From Anaerolineae bacterium (GTDB lineage: Bacteria; Chloroflexota; Anaerolineae; 4572-78; J111), in assembly GCA_023151115.1 (NCBI GenBank), contig JAKLJP010000016.1, forward strand, positions 102,309-166,308: 64,000 nt of DNA. The letters run 5' to 3'. Positions 17,824 to 25,551 of the stretch are shown here, in pieces; position 1 is the first letter of the stretch; each line of letters opens with the position of its first letter. The translations under genes were made by a program, and so were the position numbers. The notes under the pieces were generated by a model that had not been told where the DNA came from, made no database searches, and saw only the letters and a program-made list of their open reading frames with translations.

Positions 17824-19470
17824 TTATTGGCATTGAGTAAAGGTTTGATTGCGCATATTATCCAGGTGGTTCAGGATAACATCCTGCCGTTCATCCACAA
17901 AGTTCAAGGCTTGCTGGACGCTGTGATCAAAGTTAGCCACGCCCATGTCCGGGGCCCAGCGCTGCGCTTCCAGATCAATGAATGGCCTGACAATTTCGGC
18001 TTGTTTGAGAATTTCGGCTTTAACCCGTTCTTTTGAAAGCTGGCCGACCTCGTTGGCCGGGCGGTTGGTGGTATTCTCTACGCCCAGATATTCCCGCGCC
18101 CGCTGCCAAAATTGAACTTTTAACCAGCAATTTTTGATAAACGGTTTTTCCAGGATACGGGTAATGCTATCGTGCGGGCTGTAGGCGCGTTCCAGCGTGT
18201 TGATATCGTTCTTAAAGCCGCCGTCAACACTACCCAGAGCCATTTCGGCATCCCAGACCATCATGCGCCACTTGCCTTCATTGCCTTTAGCGCCGGGATC
18301 CATGCGCCGGTAGATCGTCCAATTTGAATCCGGCCAATCTAAATTTTGAACGTAGGCTTCTAAAAACAGATAGGAAAAGACATTCTCCATATCTACCCGG
18401 TTTTGCAACACGCCCAGGTTGCCCGGCACAGAAAAGTCGGCGCTGCCTACCCAGTTTTGATTTTCTTCCCAGCCGATGTAATCGCCCTCTTTTACTTCTT
18501 CGCGGTTGTACCAAACGCCGTTTTCCCAGCCGCTTTCTTTGGCAATAATATTCCATTCCGAATCTTTATCGGAATAGGAGCGCAGAAATTGCTGGTCAAT
18601 TCGTTCGGTTAAATTGTACAACCCCCAAAATTCGCCGTTGAGGTACAGCAGAACCCAAGTCCCATGAGCAATAGGCTGGCCCATATCTCGGTGCAAATTG
18701 CGGACTACTTGATCGTTGATGTATCGTGCGGACAGATGTTTGTCGGACAAGCCGGGGATGCCCCGGTGAAAAAAAGTATCCTGAAAACCGGCCCGCAGCA
18801 CCAGCTTGTCGAACTTGGTCACCGGGCTGTCCGGGAACAGCGGGTATTCCAGGTTGCCGGGGCCACCGTAAGATTTGCTAAAGTAGAGGCGATAGGATTT
18901 CTTGGGGCTATAAATCCGGGAAAAGTTGCCGTGAATTCTAACCCCGGCCTTGACATTGAACTGAACTGCCCCGCCGGGGGCAAAGTATTCCAGGTTGATG
19001 GGCCGTTCCCACTCTTTGCCCCGTTCTTCGGGAAAAGCGTGCAGCGTGTTCAGGTCGTTCCAATCGGCCACAATGGACATGACCGGAATGGTTTGATCGT
19101 AGCTGACGACGAGATAGGACTTGGTATAAACATCGCCCACCGGCGCGCCATCTTTGAAGACTTGGGCCCGAATAATGGTGGATTTGTCAATGGGCAGCGC
19201 CCCGGCGTAAACGGTGCTATTGGCATCGGGCAAAGCGCCGTTGGTGGTGTAGCGAATCGCCCCGCCCGGCACCTGGCTGGTGAGATTTAGCTGAAAGGCT
19301 TCCCTGACCACCGCCGAATCCCGTGAAAAGGTAATGGTCTGCGACCCCGCCTCCTGAGCATAAACAGGCGTTGTTGTCATTCCAAATCCACCGACTAAAA
19401 TTACGGCAATTACTGCCAGATAAATCAAGAATATTCGCAGTCCTGATGGCAGATTGTGAAGTGGAGCCAT
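17824..19470 (-). CDS. Secreted CotH-domain protein
   Basis: 548 residues; the start at 19470 is fixed by a strong TAGGAGGAAAAG just before it. A long signal peptide ends near AYAQ-like VYAQEAG (about 40), followed by a CHB_HEX_C-like Ig domain (about 50-110; IRYTTNGALP) and a CotH domain (about 130-520) with VRIHGNFSR, SYRLYFSK, WVLLYLNGEFWGLYNLTERI (about 270) and VWDAEMALGSVDGG (about 403), the counterpart of the family's WDxDxxxG block. The middle acid is a Glu here. It lacks the lamin-tail domains of its downstream neighbour, so this may be the catalytic member of the pair. Transcription probably starts at the minus-strand promoter near 19646-19673. Confidence 0.85.
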   Translation of the reverse strand: MAPLHNLPSGLRIFLIYLAVIAVILVGGFGMTTTPVYAQEAGSQTITFSRDSAVVREAFQLNLTSQVPGGAIRYTTNGALPDANSTVYAGALPIDKSTIIRAQVFKDGAPVGDVYTKSYLVVSYDQTIPVMSIVADWNDLNTLHAFPEERGKEWERPINLEYFAPGGAVQFNVKAGVRIHGNFSRIYSPKKSYRLYFSKSYGGPGNLEYPLFPDSPVTKFDKLVLRAGFQDTFFHRGIPGLSDKHLSARYINDQVVRNLHRDMGQPIAHGTWVLLYLNGEFWGLYNLTERIDQQFLRSYSDKDSEWNIIAKESGWENGVWYNREEVKEGDYIGWEENQNWVGSADFSVPGNLGVLQNRVDMENVFSYLFLEAYVQNLDWPDSNWTIYRRMDPGAKGNEGKWRMMVWDAEMALGSVDGGFKNDINTLERAYSPHDSITRILEKPFIKNCWLKVQFWQRAREYLGVENTTNRPANEVGQLSKERVKAEILKQAEIVRPFIDLEAQRWAPDMGVANFDHSVQQALNFVDERQDVILNHLDNMRNQTFTQCQ

Positions 19471-19621
19471 CTTTTCCTCCTACCAATCTCAAAGATATTC
19501 AGGTTAAATAGTATAGCACAAATGTTCTGGTGTTGCAATCCCAGATCACATTCGACAAGTGGGCCGTGAATTAACCCAAAGGGGGTGTTGAACTAAAGCT
19601 GGAGCCTAAACTTTATTTTTT

Positions 19622-19650
19622 ATAGTTACTATATTTTGGATAGTAATTAT
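19622..19650. promoter_or_regulatory. Dyad operator, HxlR/DUF24 style
   Basis: ATAGTTACTAT (19622-19632) and ATAGTAATTAT (19640-19650) form an 11-bp inverted repeat with one mismatch and a 7-base spacer. AGTTACTAT/ATAGTAA dyads resemble the sites of DUF24 regulators. It overlaps the -10 of the minus-strand promoter, a repressor position. Confidence 0.6.
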
Positions 19651-19673
19651 ACAAACAGACTTTACAGAGTCAA
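19646..19673 (-). promoter_or_regulatory. Promoter for the CotH genes
   Basis: On the minus strand TTGACT (19673-19668) and TATAAT (19651-19646) are separated by 16 bases. The leader to the CotH start at 19470 would be about 165 bases. Confidence 0.65.
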
Positions 19674-19689
19674 GTAAAAATGGTATACT
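19661..19689 (+). promoter_or_regulatory. Promoter for the HxlR regulator
   Basis: TTTACA (19661-19666), 17-base spacer, TATACT (19684-19689) with an extended TG. Its -35 abuts that of the CotH promoter, so the two fire away from each other from one 30-base patch. Confidence 0.6.
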
Positions 19690-19754
19690 AGGGCTAGAAT
19701 TGCCACAACCAAAGACCCCTCGGAGATTTTGAATTGAACTCTAAAAGAATCTGC

Positions 19755-19802
19755 TTTCTCTCAGCTAACCACGTATAGTATACCTTGATTAACTGAGAGA
19801 AA
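19755..19802. promoter_or_regulatory. Hairpin in the HxlR leader
   Basis: TTTCTCTCAG (19755-19764) pairs exactly with CTGAGAGAAA (19793-19802); pairing extends to 14 bp with one mismatch. It lies in the long leader between the plus-strand promoter and ATG 19920. The rest of the 19471-19919 gap shows no gene. Confidence 0.5.
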
Positions 19803-19919
19803 CATCATCCAAAAGTCGTAAATTCAGAATTGTGAGGGGATTAAAAAGTTGTAGCTGGATGGCCGATTGGCTTGATGGGAACAAACCTTGATCGGCTGAA
19901 ATTAGGAGGAGGTGTCTAC

Positions 19920-20249
19920 ATGGAGCAATGTCCGGTTGGACGAGTGGCCCATTTGGTCGGTGATAAATGGGTTCTATTGATCATTCGTGATTTGATTACG
20001 GGTCGCAAACGGTTTGGCGAACTTCAGAAATCTTTGGGCAGCATCAGCCCGCGGACGCTTTCGGCCCGCCTGAGCGTCCTTGAAGAAGTCGGCCTTGTCG
20101 AGCGCGAGGCCTACCCGGAAATTCCGCCACGAGTAGAGTATTCTTTGACGGAGAAAGGCCGGGCGCTGCTGCCGCTCATCACCCTCATGCGAGATTACGG
20201 CGAAAAGTGGCTCCAGCCGCAGTATAGCGAAACGGCAGAGCCGTCTTAA
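19920..20249 (+). CDS. HxlR/DUF24-family winged-helix regulator
   Basis: 109 residues from ATG 19920, chosen because AGGAGGAGGTG lies 5 bases upstream and the family begins with this MEQCPVGR block; upstream ATGs lack such a site. It has one winged helix-turn-helix (about 15-100; GDKWVLLIIRDLITGRKRFGELQ, ISPRTLSARL) with the N-terminal Cys4 that family members such as HypR and YodB use to sense electrophiles or disulfide stress. It probably represses from the dyad at 19622-19650, and its targets may be itself and the CotH genes. Its stop overlaps the stop of the convergent UbiD gene by two bases in the shared TTAA. Confidence 0.85.
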   Translation: MEQCPVGRVAHLVGDKWVLLIIRDLITGRKRFGELQKSLGSISPRTLSARLSVLEEVGLVEREAYPEIPPRVEYSLTEKGRALLPLITLMRDYGEKWLQPQYSETAEPS

Positions 20250-21607
20250 CGCTGAATATCCAGCTTCTCCAAATCCACTGCCGCCATTTTGACCCGCTCA
20301 AAGGCGCGGGGACGAGGGTAGGGCGCGGTGGCGTCAAGGCCCAATTTCATACCCAGCCCGTGGTCGGTCGAGGGGTTGAGTTCGTGACCGCGTGCCGCCG
20401 GAATCTGGATGAGTCCGGTTTCGGGCCGGAAGCGGGTGGCCAAGGCCCACTCCACGTCGTCGGCGCTGGTCATATCCACATCTTCATCCACCGCAATAAC
20501 CATTTTGAGCGAGGGGAAAGCGGCAAAGGTGGCCAGGATAGCGTTCTTGGCCGTGCCTTCCATACTCTTTTTAACCTGAACGACGGCGTGATAAAAACCG
20601 CAGCCGCCGTGGCTGAAATAGACGCCCCGCACGTCCCGCACCTGCCGCGATACCAGCCGGTAGACCGCCGCCTCGCCCACCAACCCCACCGAGTTATACA
20701 CCTCTTTGCCCGATAAAATGGTTTGCCAGATAGGGTTTTTGCGCCGGGTGATTTTTTTGACCCGCACCACCCAACGATTATTCTGAGCAGCGTAGTAGCC
20801 GGTCACTTCGGCAAAAGGGCCTTCCGGCTCGCGCACCTCCGGCAGCATCTCCGCTTCCAGAATAAACTGGGCGTCGGCCAGACCTTCCACCCCCACCGTC
20901 TGGCTGCGAATAAGGCGCAGCGGCTCGCCACTGATGTTGCCGGCGATGCCCAGCTCATCTTTATCAATCGGCGCAGCGGAACTGGGCACCGCCGAGGCGA
21001 TGTGGACCGCAGGGCCAATGCCGTTGTTCAGGGTGACTTCCAGGGATTGGCCTCGCTTTTCGGCCCGCTCATAGTAATCGCGCACGTGCCGCCCCTCGTC
21101 AAGCTGGACCGTCAGCCGGTCAGGCCCGGTGACCAGCGCCCGGTAAATCGAGGCGTTGCGTACCCCGGTGTCAGGGTCGCGGGCAATGACTACCGCCGAA
21201 TCAATGTAGGGGCCGCCATCACCCAGGGCATGGGTGGGAATGGGCAGCCTGGACAGGTCCACTTCCTCCTCAACCACCTCATTGGCCGGGCCGTTGTCGT
21301 CCACCTCCGGCTCGATGGGCCGGGTTTGCCATTCCTGCACCGCATCGGCGACAACGAAGGGAAGCTGCGCTGTAGCGCAGCCAAACAACCGGGCCAGCGC
21401 CGCCCGGTTCCAATACAACCCGACCAACACCGGGAATGGGTGGCCTTTGACCCGCTCGCACAGCACCACCTCTTTGCCCTCAAAACGGTAGGCCACCCCG
21501 GCCAGCTCGTGGACCGGGTCCACCTCGCTGCGTACTCGCACCAAGTCGCCATTGGCGGTCAGGCGCTCGATGCAGGCGTTCAGATCAATCAAGTGATGGC
21601 GTGACAT
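20246..21607 (-). CDS. UbiD-family prenyl-FMN decarboxylase
   Basis: 453 residues from ATG 21607, which follows GGAGGGAGGG; the frame is open further upstream, but through a palindromic repeat. The UbiD fold is seen over the whole length, with GGCGFYHAVVQVKK, the conserved block FAEVTGYYA, and the C-terminal acid-rich stretch VIAVDEDVDMTSADDVEWALATRFRPE. These enzymes use prenylated FMN to add or remove CO2 on unsaturated or aromatic acids; the substrate cannot be told. No UbiX flavin prenyltransferase is in the window. The neighbour downstream in the opposite direction is an HxlR regulator, a family often tied to quinone or phenolic stress, which suggests an aromatic substrate. Confidence 0.88.
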   Translation of the reverse strand: MSRHHLIDLNACIERLTANGDLVRVRSEVDPVHELAGVAYRFEGKEVVLCERVKGHPFPVLVGLYWNRAALARLFGCATAQLPFVVADAVQEWQTRPIEPEVDDNGPANEVVEEEVDLSRLPIPTHALGDGGPYIDSAVVIARDPDTGVRNASIYRALVTGPDRLTVQLDEGRHVRDYYERAEKRGQSLEVTLNNGIGPAVHIASAVPSSAAPIDKDELGIAGNISGEPLRLIRSQTVGVEGLADAQFILEAEMLPEVREPEGPFAEVTGYYAAQNNRWVVRVKKITRRKNPIWQTILSGKEVYNSVGLVGEAAVYRLVSRQVRDVRGVYFSHGGCGFYHAVVQVKKSMEGTAKNAILATFAAFPSLKMVIAVDEDVDMTSADDVEWALATRFRPETGLIQIPAARGHELNPSTDHGLGMKLGLDATAPYPRPRAFERVKMAAVDLEKLDIQR

Positions 21608-21617
21608 CGTATTCCCT

Positions 21618-21710
21618 CCCTCCAAAATATCTGTCATGTCGCTGCGAGCCGCAGGCGACCCAGTCTCCCACCCGAGAGGGGGATTGCTCCGGCCTCGCAA
21701 TGACATTTTC
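21618..21710. repeat. Palindromic repeat of the GTCATTGCGAG type
   Basis: Read on the minus strand it runs CATTGCGAGGCCGGAGCAAT ... CTGGGTCGCCTGCGGCTCGCAGCGACATGAC. The core word CATTGCGAG...GAAGCAAT recurs with changes at 43663-43757 and 63888-63925. Dispersed repeats with this core are known from unrelated bacterial genomes. Confidence 0.65.
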
Positions 21711-21714
21711 AGTT

Positions 21715-22149
21715 TTATTGCTTCGGTTTGATTCCCAGTCGTTCGTGTTCGGTGCGGATGCACCGATCCAAAACCACTTTCAGCCCAGCGGCCTGGGCGT
21801 TTTGCTCCGGCGTGTCGTCTAATCCCACCACGCCCAGTTGAGTCCAGATGGTTTTAGCCTTAACCTCAATCGCCTCAGCAATAATTTCGGGCAAAAAATC
21901 TGGGTTGCGGAACACATCCACAATATCAATCGGTTCGGGCACAGCGGCCAGAGTCGGATAACTTTTGTCGCCATCCACTTCATCAATGGTCGGGTTGACC
22001 GGGTAAACTTTATAGCCCATCTGTTTGAGATATTGCGCCACTTGATAGCTGGTGTAGTAATGGTCGTTAGACTCGCCGACTACGGCAATCACCCTGGCCT
22101 CTTCTAAAATCTGGCGCAATTCAGCATCGCTGTCATTCGGTTCCCACAT
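21715..22149 (-). CDS. CoA-binding domain protein, YccU type
   Basis: 144 residues, a single Rossmann-like CoA_binding domain: RVIAVVGESNDHYYTSYQVAQYL near the N-terminus, YPVNPTIDEV in the middle and IWTQLGVVGLDD followed by VVLDRCIRTEH at the end. The domain is the one that heads succinyl-CoA synthetase alpha subunits, but here it stands alone. Its precise role is not known. The start is set by AAGGAG before ATG 22149. It lies 24 bases downstream of the thioesterase and may end the same minus-strand transcript. The link to UbiD, 107 bases further down and separated by a repeat, is weaker. Confidence 0.85.
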   Translation of the reverse strand: MWEPNDSDAELRQILEEARVIAVVGESNDHYYTSYQVAQYLKQMGYKVYPVNPTIDEVDGDKSYPTLAAVPEPIDIVDVFRNPDFLPEIIAEAIEVKAKTIWTQLGVVGLDDTPEQNAQAAGLKVVLDRCIRTEHERLGIKPKQ

Positions 22150-22172
22150 CGTTTCGCTCCTTGCTAAATCCT

Positions 22173-22652
22173 TTAAGTTTCTTCTTTCGCTTCGATATTG
22201 TACTCATTTGGGCTGGAACTCCCAGCCGGAGCTTTTTCTTCGTAACGGCTGATCGCCTGCCGCAATTTTTCAGGGACAGGGTGAGGCGCAAAATTATCTT
22301 TACTGGTCGTGACCGCCGCAATATGGCCGGTGGCAATCAGCCGGTCATCAGCCTCGGCCCGAACTTCAAATTCAAAACGCAGACTGCGCCGGCCCACGTG
22401 CCCAATCCGCACATAAATACGCAGCCATTCCGGCCACCTGGCCGAAGATTTATAATTGCAGTGCGACTCGGCAAACAGCATATCGGTTTGGTCAGCGTCC
22501 ATATCATGATGATCGTAGCCAATGGCCTCAAAATAATGGGTCACAGCTTCGTCGAAGTAAAAATAGTACTGGGCAAAGTTAACGTGTCCCTGCAAGTCGG
22601 TTTCATTAAAACGGACCCGGACACGGGTATAAAACTTGAAAGCTTGGTTCAT
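22173..22652 (-). CDS. Acyl-CoA thioesterase, 4HBT/YbgC hot-dog fold
   Basis: 159 residues. The hot-dog signature appears as FNETDLQGHVNFAQYYFYFDEA (about 15-36, Glu or Asp plus GHVN), followed by the long helix and beta strands ending at about 125. It hydrolyses acyl-CoA to acid and CoA; chain or ring preference is unknown. Its ATG overlaps the stop of the upstream kinase gene by four bases (ATGA), so it is translationally coupled to the sugar kinase, an odd partner for a thioesterase. The C-terminal 25 residues are charged and low in structure. Confidence 0.85.
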   Translation of the reverse strand: MNQAFKFYTRVRVRFNETDLQGHVNFAQYYFYFDEAVTHYFEAIGYDHHDMDADQTDMLFAESHCNYKSSARWPEWLRIYVRIGHVGRRSLRFEFEVRAEADDRLIATGHIAAVTTSKDNFAPHPVPEKLRQAISRYEEKAPAGSSSPNEYNIEAKEET

Positions 22653-23641
22653 GAGATTGACCTTGTTGACAGCAGTTCCATGCTGGATTGAATCAATGTT
22701 TCTCGTAAGGTCGGTGCATTGAGGCCGGCTTGCTCCATGCCCAGCAGCACCCCACCGACCACCGGGGGCGCGCTGAGCGATGTAAAACGCGCGCCGGGCG
22801 CAACCGTATAAACCGTTTGGCGCATGGCCTCAACCAGAAGCGGGCTGCCCTTGTACAGGCTGCCCACCAGCACCGCATCAAACTCCAGCGCCTCAAAGTT
22901 GAGCTGACGAATGACGCCGATAGCCAGGCTGCCCAACTCCCGGCCGGCCCACAGAATGATGTCCTGGGCCACCAGATCGCCCTTGGCCGCGGCTTGAAAA
23001 ACCAGCGGCGCGGCGCTGGCATCCACTTGCAATCGCTCCAAACTCAAGCCTTCCAACAAATCTTCGATGTCGCGCGCCCCGGTCCACTCGATAAAGGCTT
23101 GGGTTAGGCGGGTAGCCGGGCCGCGCCGGGTCCATGCCAGAGCTACGGACTGTATAGCCTTGCCCACCAACTCCAGCCCACCGGCCACTTCGGCCATGCG
23201 CCAGCCGTAGCCGGTCAGCCGGCCGATACGCCGGTTTTGGTCCCAACCCCAGCAGTTGGCCCGCGTCCCGGCGATGACGGCAATCCCCCAGCCGGAAGGT
23301 GCGCCGGTCAGCAAACCAATGATCGTATCGTTGACCAACTCAAACGAGGCGTGATCCAGCCCCAGCGGGCGGATGGCGGCCAGATGCGGTTCTCGCTGCG
23401 AAGGCCAATCGTAGCCGGCGATGCCAAAGCCTGCCCCGGCGATTTGTTCTTTGGTGATCCCGGCGTCGGCCAGGGCGCGTTGGGTCACAACAGCCAGCGT
23501 GGCTGCCAGACCGTCATACCCCACATCTTCGTAGTTGCCGGGGCCGGCCTCACCAAAACCCACCGCCCGCCCCGAAGCGTCGGCGATTAAGGCGTGACTT
23601 TTGGTGCCGCCAATGTCAACGCCGAGAAAGTAAGCGGACAC
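22649..23641 (-). CDS. BadF/BadG-family sugar kinase (N-acetylglucosamine kinase-like)
   Basis: 330 residues from GTG 23641, chosen because AGGAGAG lies five bases upstream; an ATG at 23677 lies inside a hairpin repeat. The actin-like ATPase fold is shown by VDIGGTKSHALIADASG at the N-terminus, GAGFGIAGYDW, VIAGTRANCWGWD and the adenosine-site block DAVLVGSLYKGSPLLVEAM. The family phosphorylates amino sugars or related hexoses. Coupled by overlap to the thioesterase and placed next to an aldolase, a regulator and a ribose-type ABC transporter, it most likely phosphorylates the imported sugar. The exact sugar is unknown. Confidence 0.85.
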   Translation of the reverse strand: MSAYFLGVDIGGTKSHALIADASGRAVGFGEAGPGNYEDVGYDGLAATLAVVTQRALADAGITKEQIAGAGFGIAGYDWPSQREPHLAAIRPLGLDHASFELVNDTIIGLLTGAPSGWGIAVIAGTRANCWGWDQNRRIGRLTGYGWRMAEVAGGLELVGKAIQSVALAWTRRGPATRLTQAFIEWTGARDIEDLLEGLSLERLQVDASAAPLVFQAAAKGDLVAQDIILWAGRELGSLAIGVIRQLNFEALEFDAVLVGSLYKGSPLLVEAMRQTVYTVAPGARFTSLSAPPVVGGVLLGMEQAGLNAPTLRETLIQSSMELLSTRSIS

Positions 23642-23668
23642 GTCTCTCTCCTGGAAAATAACTTTGGC

Positions 23669-23697
23669 GGAGTTCAAAAGCTATGCTTTTGGACTCC
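23669..23697. repeat. 13-bp inverted repeat between aldolase and kinase genes
   Basis: GGAGTTCAAAAGC (23669-23681) pairs with GCTTTTGGACTCC (23685-23697) with one G.T pair and a 3-base loop. It carries the GGAGTCCAAA word also seen at 17766 and 32816. Confidence 0.7.
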
Positions 23698-23708
23698 ATA
23701 TCCCATTT

Positions 23709-24491
23709 TCATTCGTGGAGCAGGGCCAACGCATCGGCCACACTGATGTTTTGATGGACAATAGCGCCGATAGCCTGAATCATCCTGGCCGGATTTTCAG
23801 CCCCCCACAGATTGCGGCCCATAGCCAGACCGGCAGCGCCGGCACCCACAATATCGCGGGCCATTTGAAAAGTCGCCTCAGCCGATTTTTGGCTGCCGCC
23901 GGCAATAACCAGGGGAGTTGGGCAGCTTTCGACCACCCTGGCCAGGTCGGCTTTGCTGCCGGGCCAGGCGGTTTTGACGATGGTTGCCCCCAATTCGGCC
24001 CCGGCGCGGGCCGCCCGGCGAATGGCCTCGACTTTGCCCACCTGTTCGCTGAAGTGCTCCGTTGGGTACATCATAAAAAGCGAGGGCATATTCCACTCTT
24101 CGCAGGCATCCAGCACCGGCGCAACCTGCTCGATCATTTGCCGTTCCGTTTCCGCGCCGACCAGCACTTCCACAGCAATAGCATCGGCGGCCCACTTGAC
24201 CGCTCGCGCCACACTGCCAAAGAGGGCAGCGTGTTCAACAGTGCAGCTATTGGTCAGCATGTGGATGGTCGCAATTTGGGTGTTGTAGGCCGGGAATAGG
24301 CTACCGGCTAAGCCCTGATTAAAAATGACCGCGTTTGCGCCGCCCGCAGCTGCCCAGCCAACCGTCTGGCGAGGGTCGGTAATGCCGGGCAGCGGGCCAA
24401 AGGGCAGGCCGTGGTCGAAGGGCAGCAAAACAGTTTTGCCTGTCTGCGGATTGATAATACGGTCATAACGTGTCTTCATGCCAGGATGCAT
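23709..24491 (-). CDS. Class I aldolase, DhnA/LsrF type
   Basis: 260 residues from ATG 24491 (a start at 24521 or 24479 is possible; AAGGA lies upstream of 24491 at a long spacing). TIM-barrel aldolase with FDHGLPFGP near the N-terminus, the Schiff-base lysine region ATIVKTAWPGS (about 175) and the phosphate-binding blocks VIAGGSQKS and GAAGLAMGRNLWG. Relatives include archaeal fructose-bisphosphate aldolase and LsrF. In this locus it should split the phosphorylated sugar made by the kinase next to it. It begins 90-120 bases after the truncated LacI gene. Confidence 0.85.
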   Translation of the reverse strand: MHPGMKTRYDRIINPQTGKTVLLPFDHGLPFGPLPGITDPRQTVGWAAAGGANAVIFNQGLAGSLFPAYNTQIATIHMLTNSCTVEHAALFGSVARAVKWAADAIAVEVLVGAETERQMIEQVAPVLDACEEWNMPSLFMMYPTEHFSEQVGKVEAIRRAARAGAELGATIVKTAWPGSKADLARVVESCPTPLVIAGGSQKSAEATFQMARDIVGAGAAGLAMGRNLWGAENPARMIQAIGAIVHQNISVADALALLHE

Positions 24492-24610
24492 GTTAATGGA
24501 ATTCCTTTCAGAAATAAGCATATTCCTGAACCATGTGGGGGCAGCAGCGGAGGGGGAATCAGCGGCCCATTATGCGGCTCAGGTGTAAAAATGTCAAAAA
24601 TATTTTTAAA

Positions 24611-25318
24611 TCAATCCCGGTTAATTGAAGACGGGGCGGCGGTTGACTGGCGGATAATCAGGGTAGGATTCATAACGATGTCTTCGACCTCGGAATTTTT
24701 ACGGTTTTGCTCGATCATGTCCAGCAACAAATTGGCGGCAAGTTGCCCCATTTCCAACCCGGATTGGCTGATCGTGGTCAAGGGTGGGATGGTGAAGGGG
24801 GTAATCTCCAGGTTGTCAAAGCCAACGATCGAGACCTGAGCCGGAATAGAAATACCGGCCTGAAAGGCGGCTTGCAGTAGCCCAATAGCGATGGCATCGG
24901 AGGCGGCAAAGATGGCAGTGGGCCGATTCGGTTCGATGAAGCTGGCAAAAATTTCCTGGCCGGCCTGGTAGCTCGGTTCCAAATCTTGCGAGGTAAGAAA
25001 CACCCGGATTTTGTCTCCCGCCCCGTGTTCTTGCATATACTGTTGATAAACTTCTGCTCGCAGCCCGCCGTCTTCAATGTGAGGATAGGACACACACAGA
25101 ATATTCCGGTGGCCCAAGTTCCACAGATGATCCAACGCCAGACGCGTTCCCAGTACATTATCAATATAAACCCCTGGAAATTGGCGGCGCGAAACCCGGT
25201 CGGTGACGCCGACGACGTGAGGGTGGCGGGTCATTAAAACCTCGATGGCCGCTTCGTCACCCTCAATGTCGCCAATGACAATAATTCCATCGGCGTGCGA
25301 CTGCTCAAACATCGAGGT
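24611..25318 (-). pseudogene. LacI-family regulator lacking its N-terminus
   Basis: Only the C-terminal effector-binding region is present, from about SMFEQSHADGIIVIGDIEG to the end (about 235 residues): RFPGVYIDN-like PGVYIDNVLGTRLALDHL, AIFAASDAIAIGLLQAAF, QVSIVGFDNLE and PPLTTISQ are classic LacI/PurR-type blocks. The DNA-binding helix-turn-helix and the first third of the sensor domain are missing. Upstream of about 25312 the same frame reads only the reverse complement of an SDR gene, so the join is artificial. The gene cannot encode a normal repressor unless this is an assembly error. An intact copy would be expected to control the sugar locus. Confidence 0.8.
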
Positions 25319-25541
25319 CACCGTCAATGCCGTTGCGCCTACTTTTATCGCCACCCCTGGCACAGAAGCGGCCCTGGCCGACCCAACCTTTCGGGCCGAG
25401 GTGATCGAGCGCATCGCCGGGCTGCATCGTATCGGCCAGCCGATGGAAGTGGCCGGAGCGGTGATCTTTTTGGCCTCGCCGGCCGCTTCGCTGATTACCG
25501 GCGATACAATCCTCATTGACGGCGGCTGGACGGCCCGCTAA
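25313..25541 (+). pseudogene. C-terminal fragment of an SDR dehydrogenase
   Basis: About 75 residues matching the end of a classical SDR (sugar or gluconate dehydrogenase type): VTVNAVAPTFIATP, then RIGQPMEVAGAVIFLASPAAS and the closing ITGDTILIDGGWTAR. The Rossmann glycine motif and catalytic Ser-Tyr-Lys are absent. It abuts the broken LacI gene head to head at about 25312-25318, and its stop lies 10 bases before the RbsC-type permease, so an intact SDR was probably the first gene of the plus-strand transporter operon. Confidence 0.78.
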
Positions 25542-25551
25542 GGAAACTTGA

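Noticed and set aside
20723..21604. 293-codon open frame antisense to the UbiD gene
   Set aside because: The minus-strand frame is clearly UbiD; the plus-strand frame is a G+C-driven shadow without recognisable motifs.
24611..25516. A 301-residue LacI-like protein read as one intact gene
   Set aside because: Its first about 65 residues are only the reverse complement of an SDR gene end, so the N-terminus is not real.
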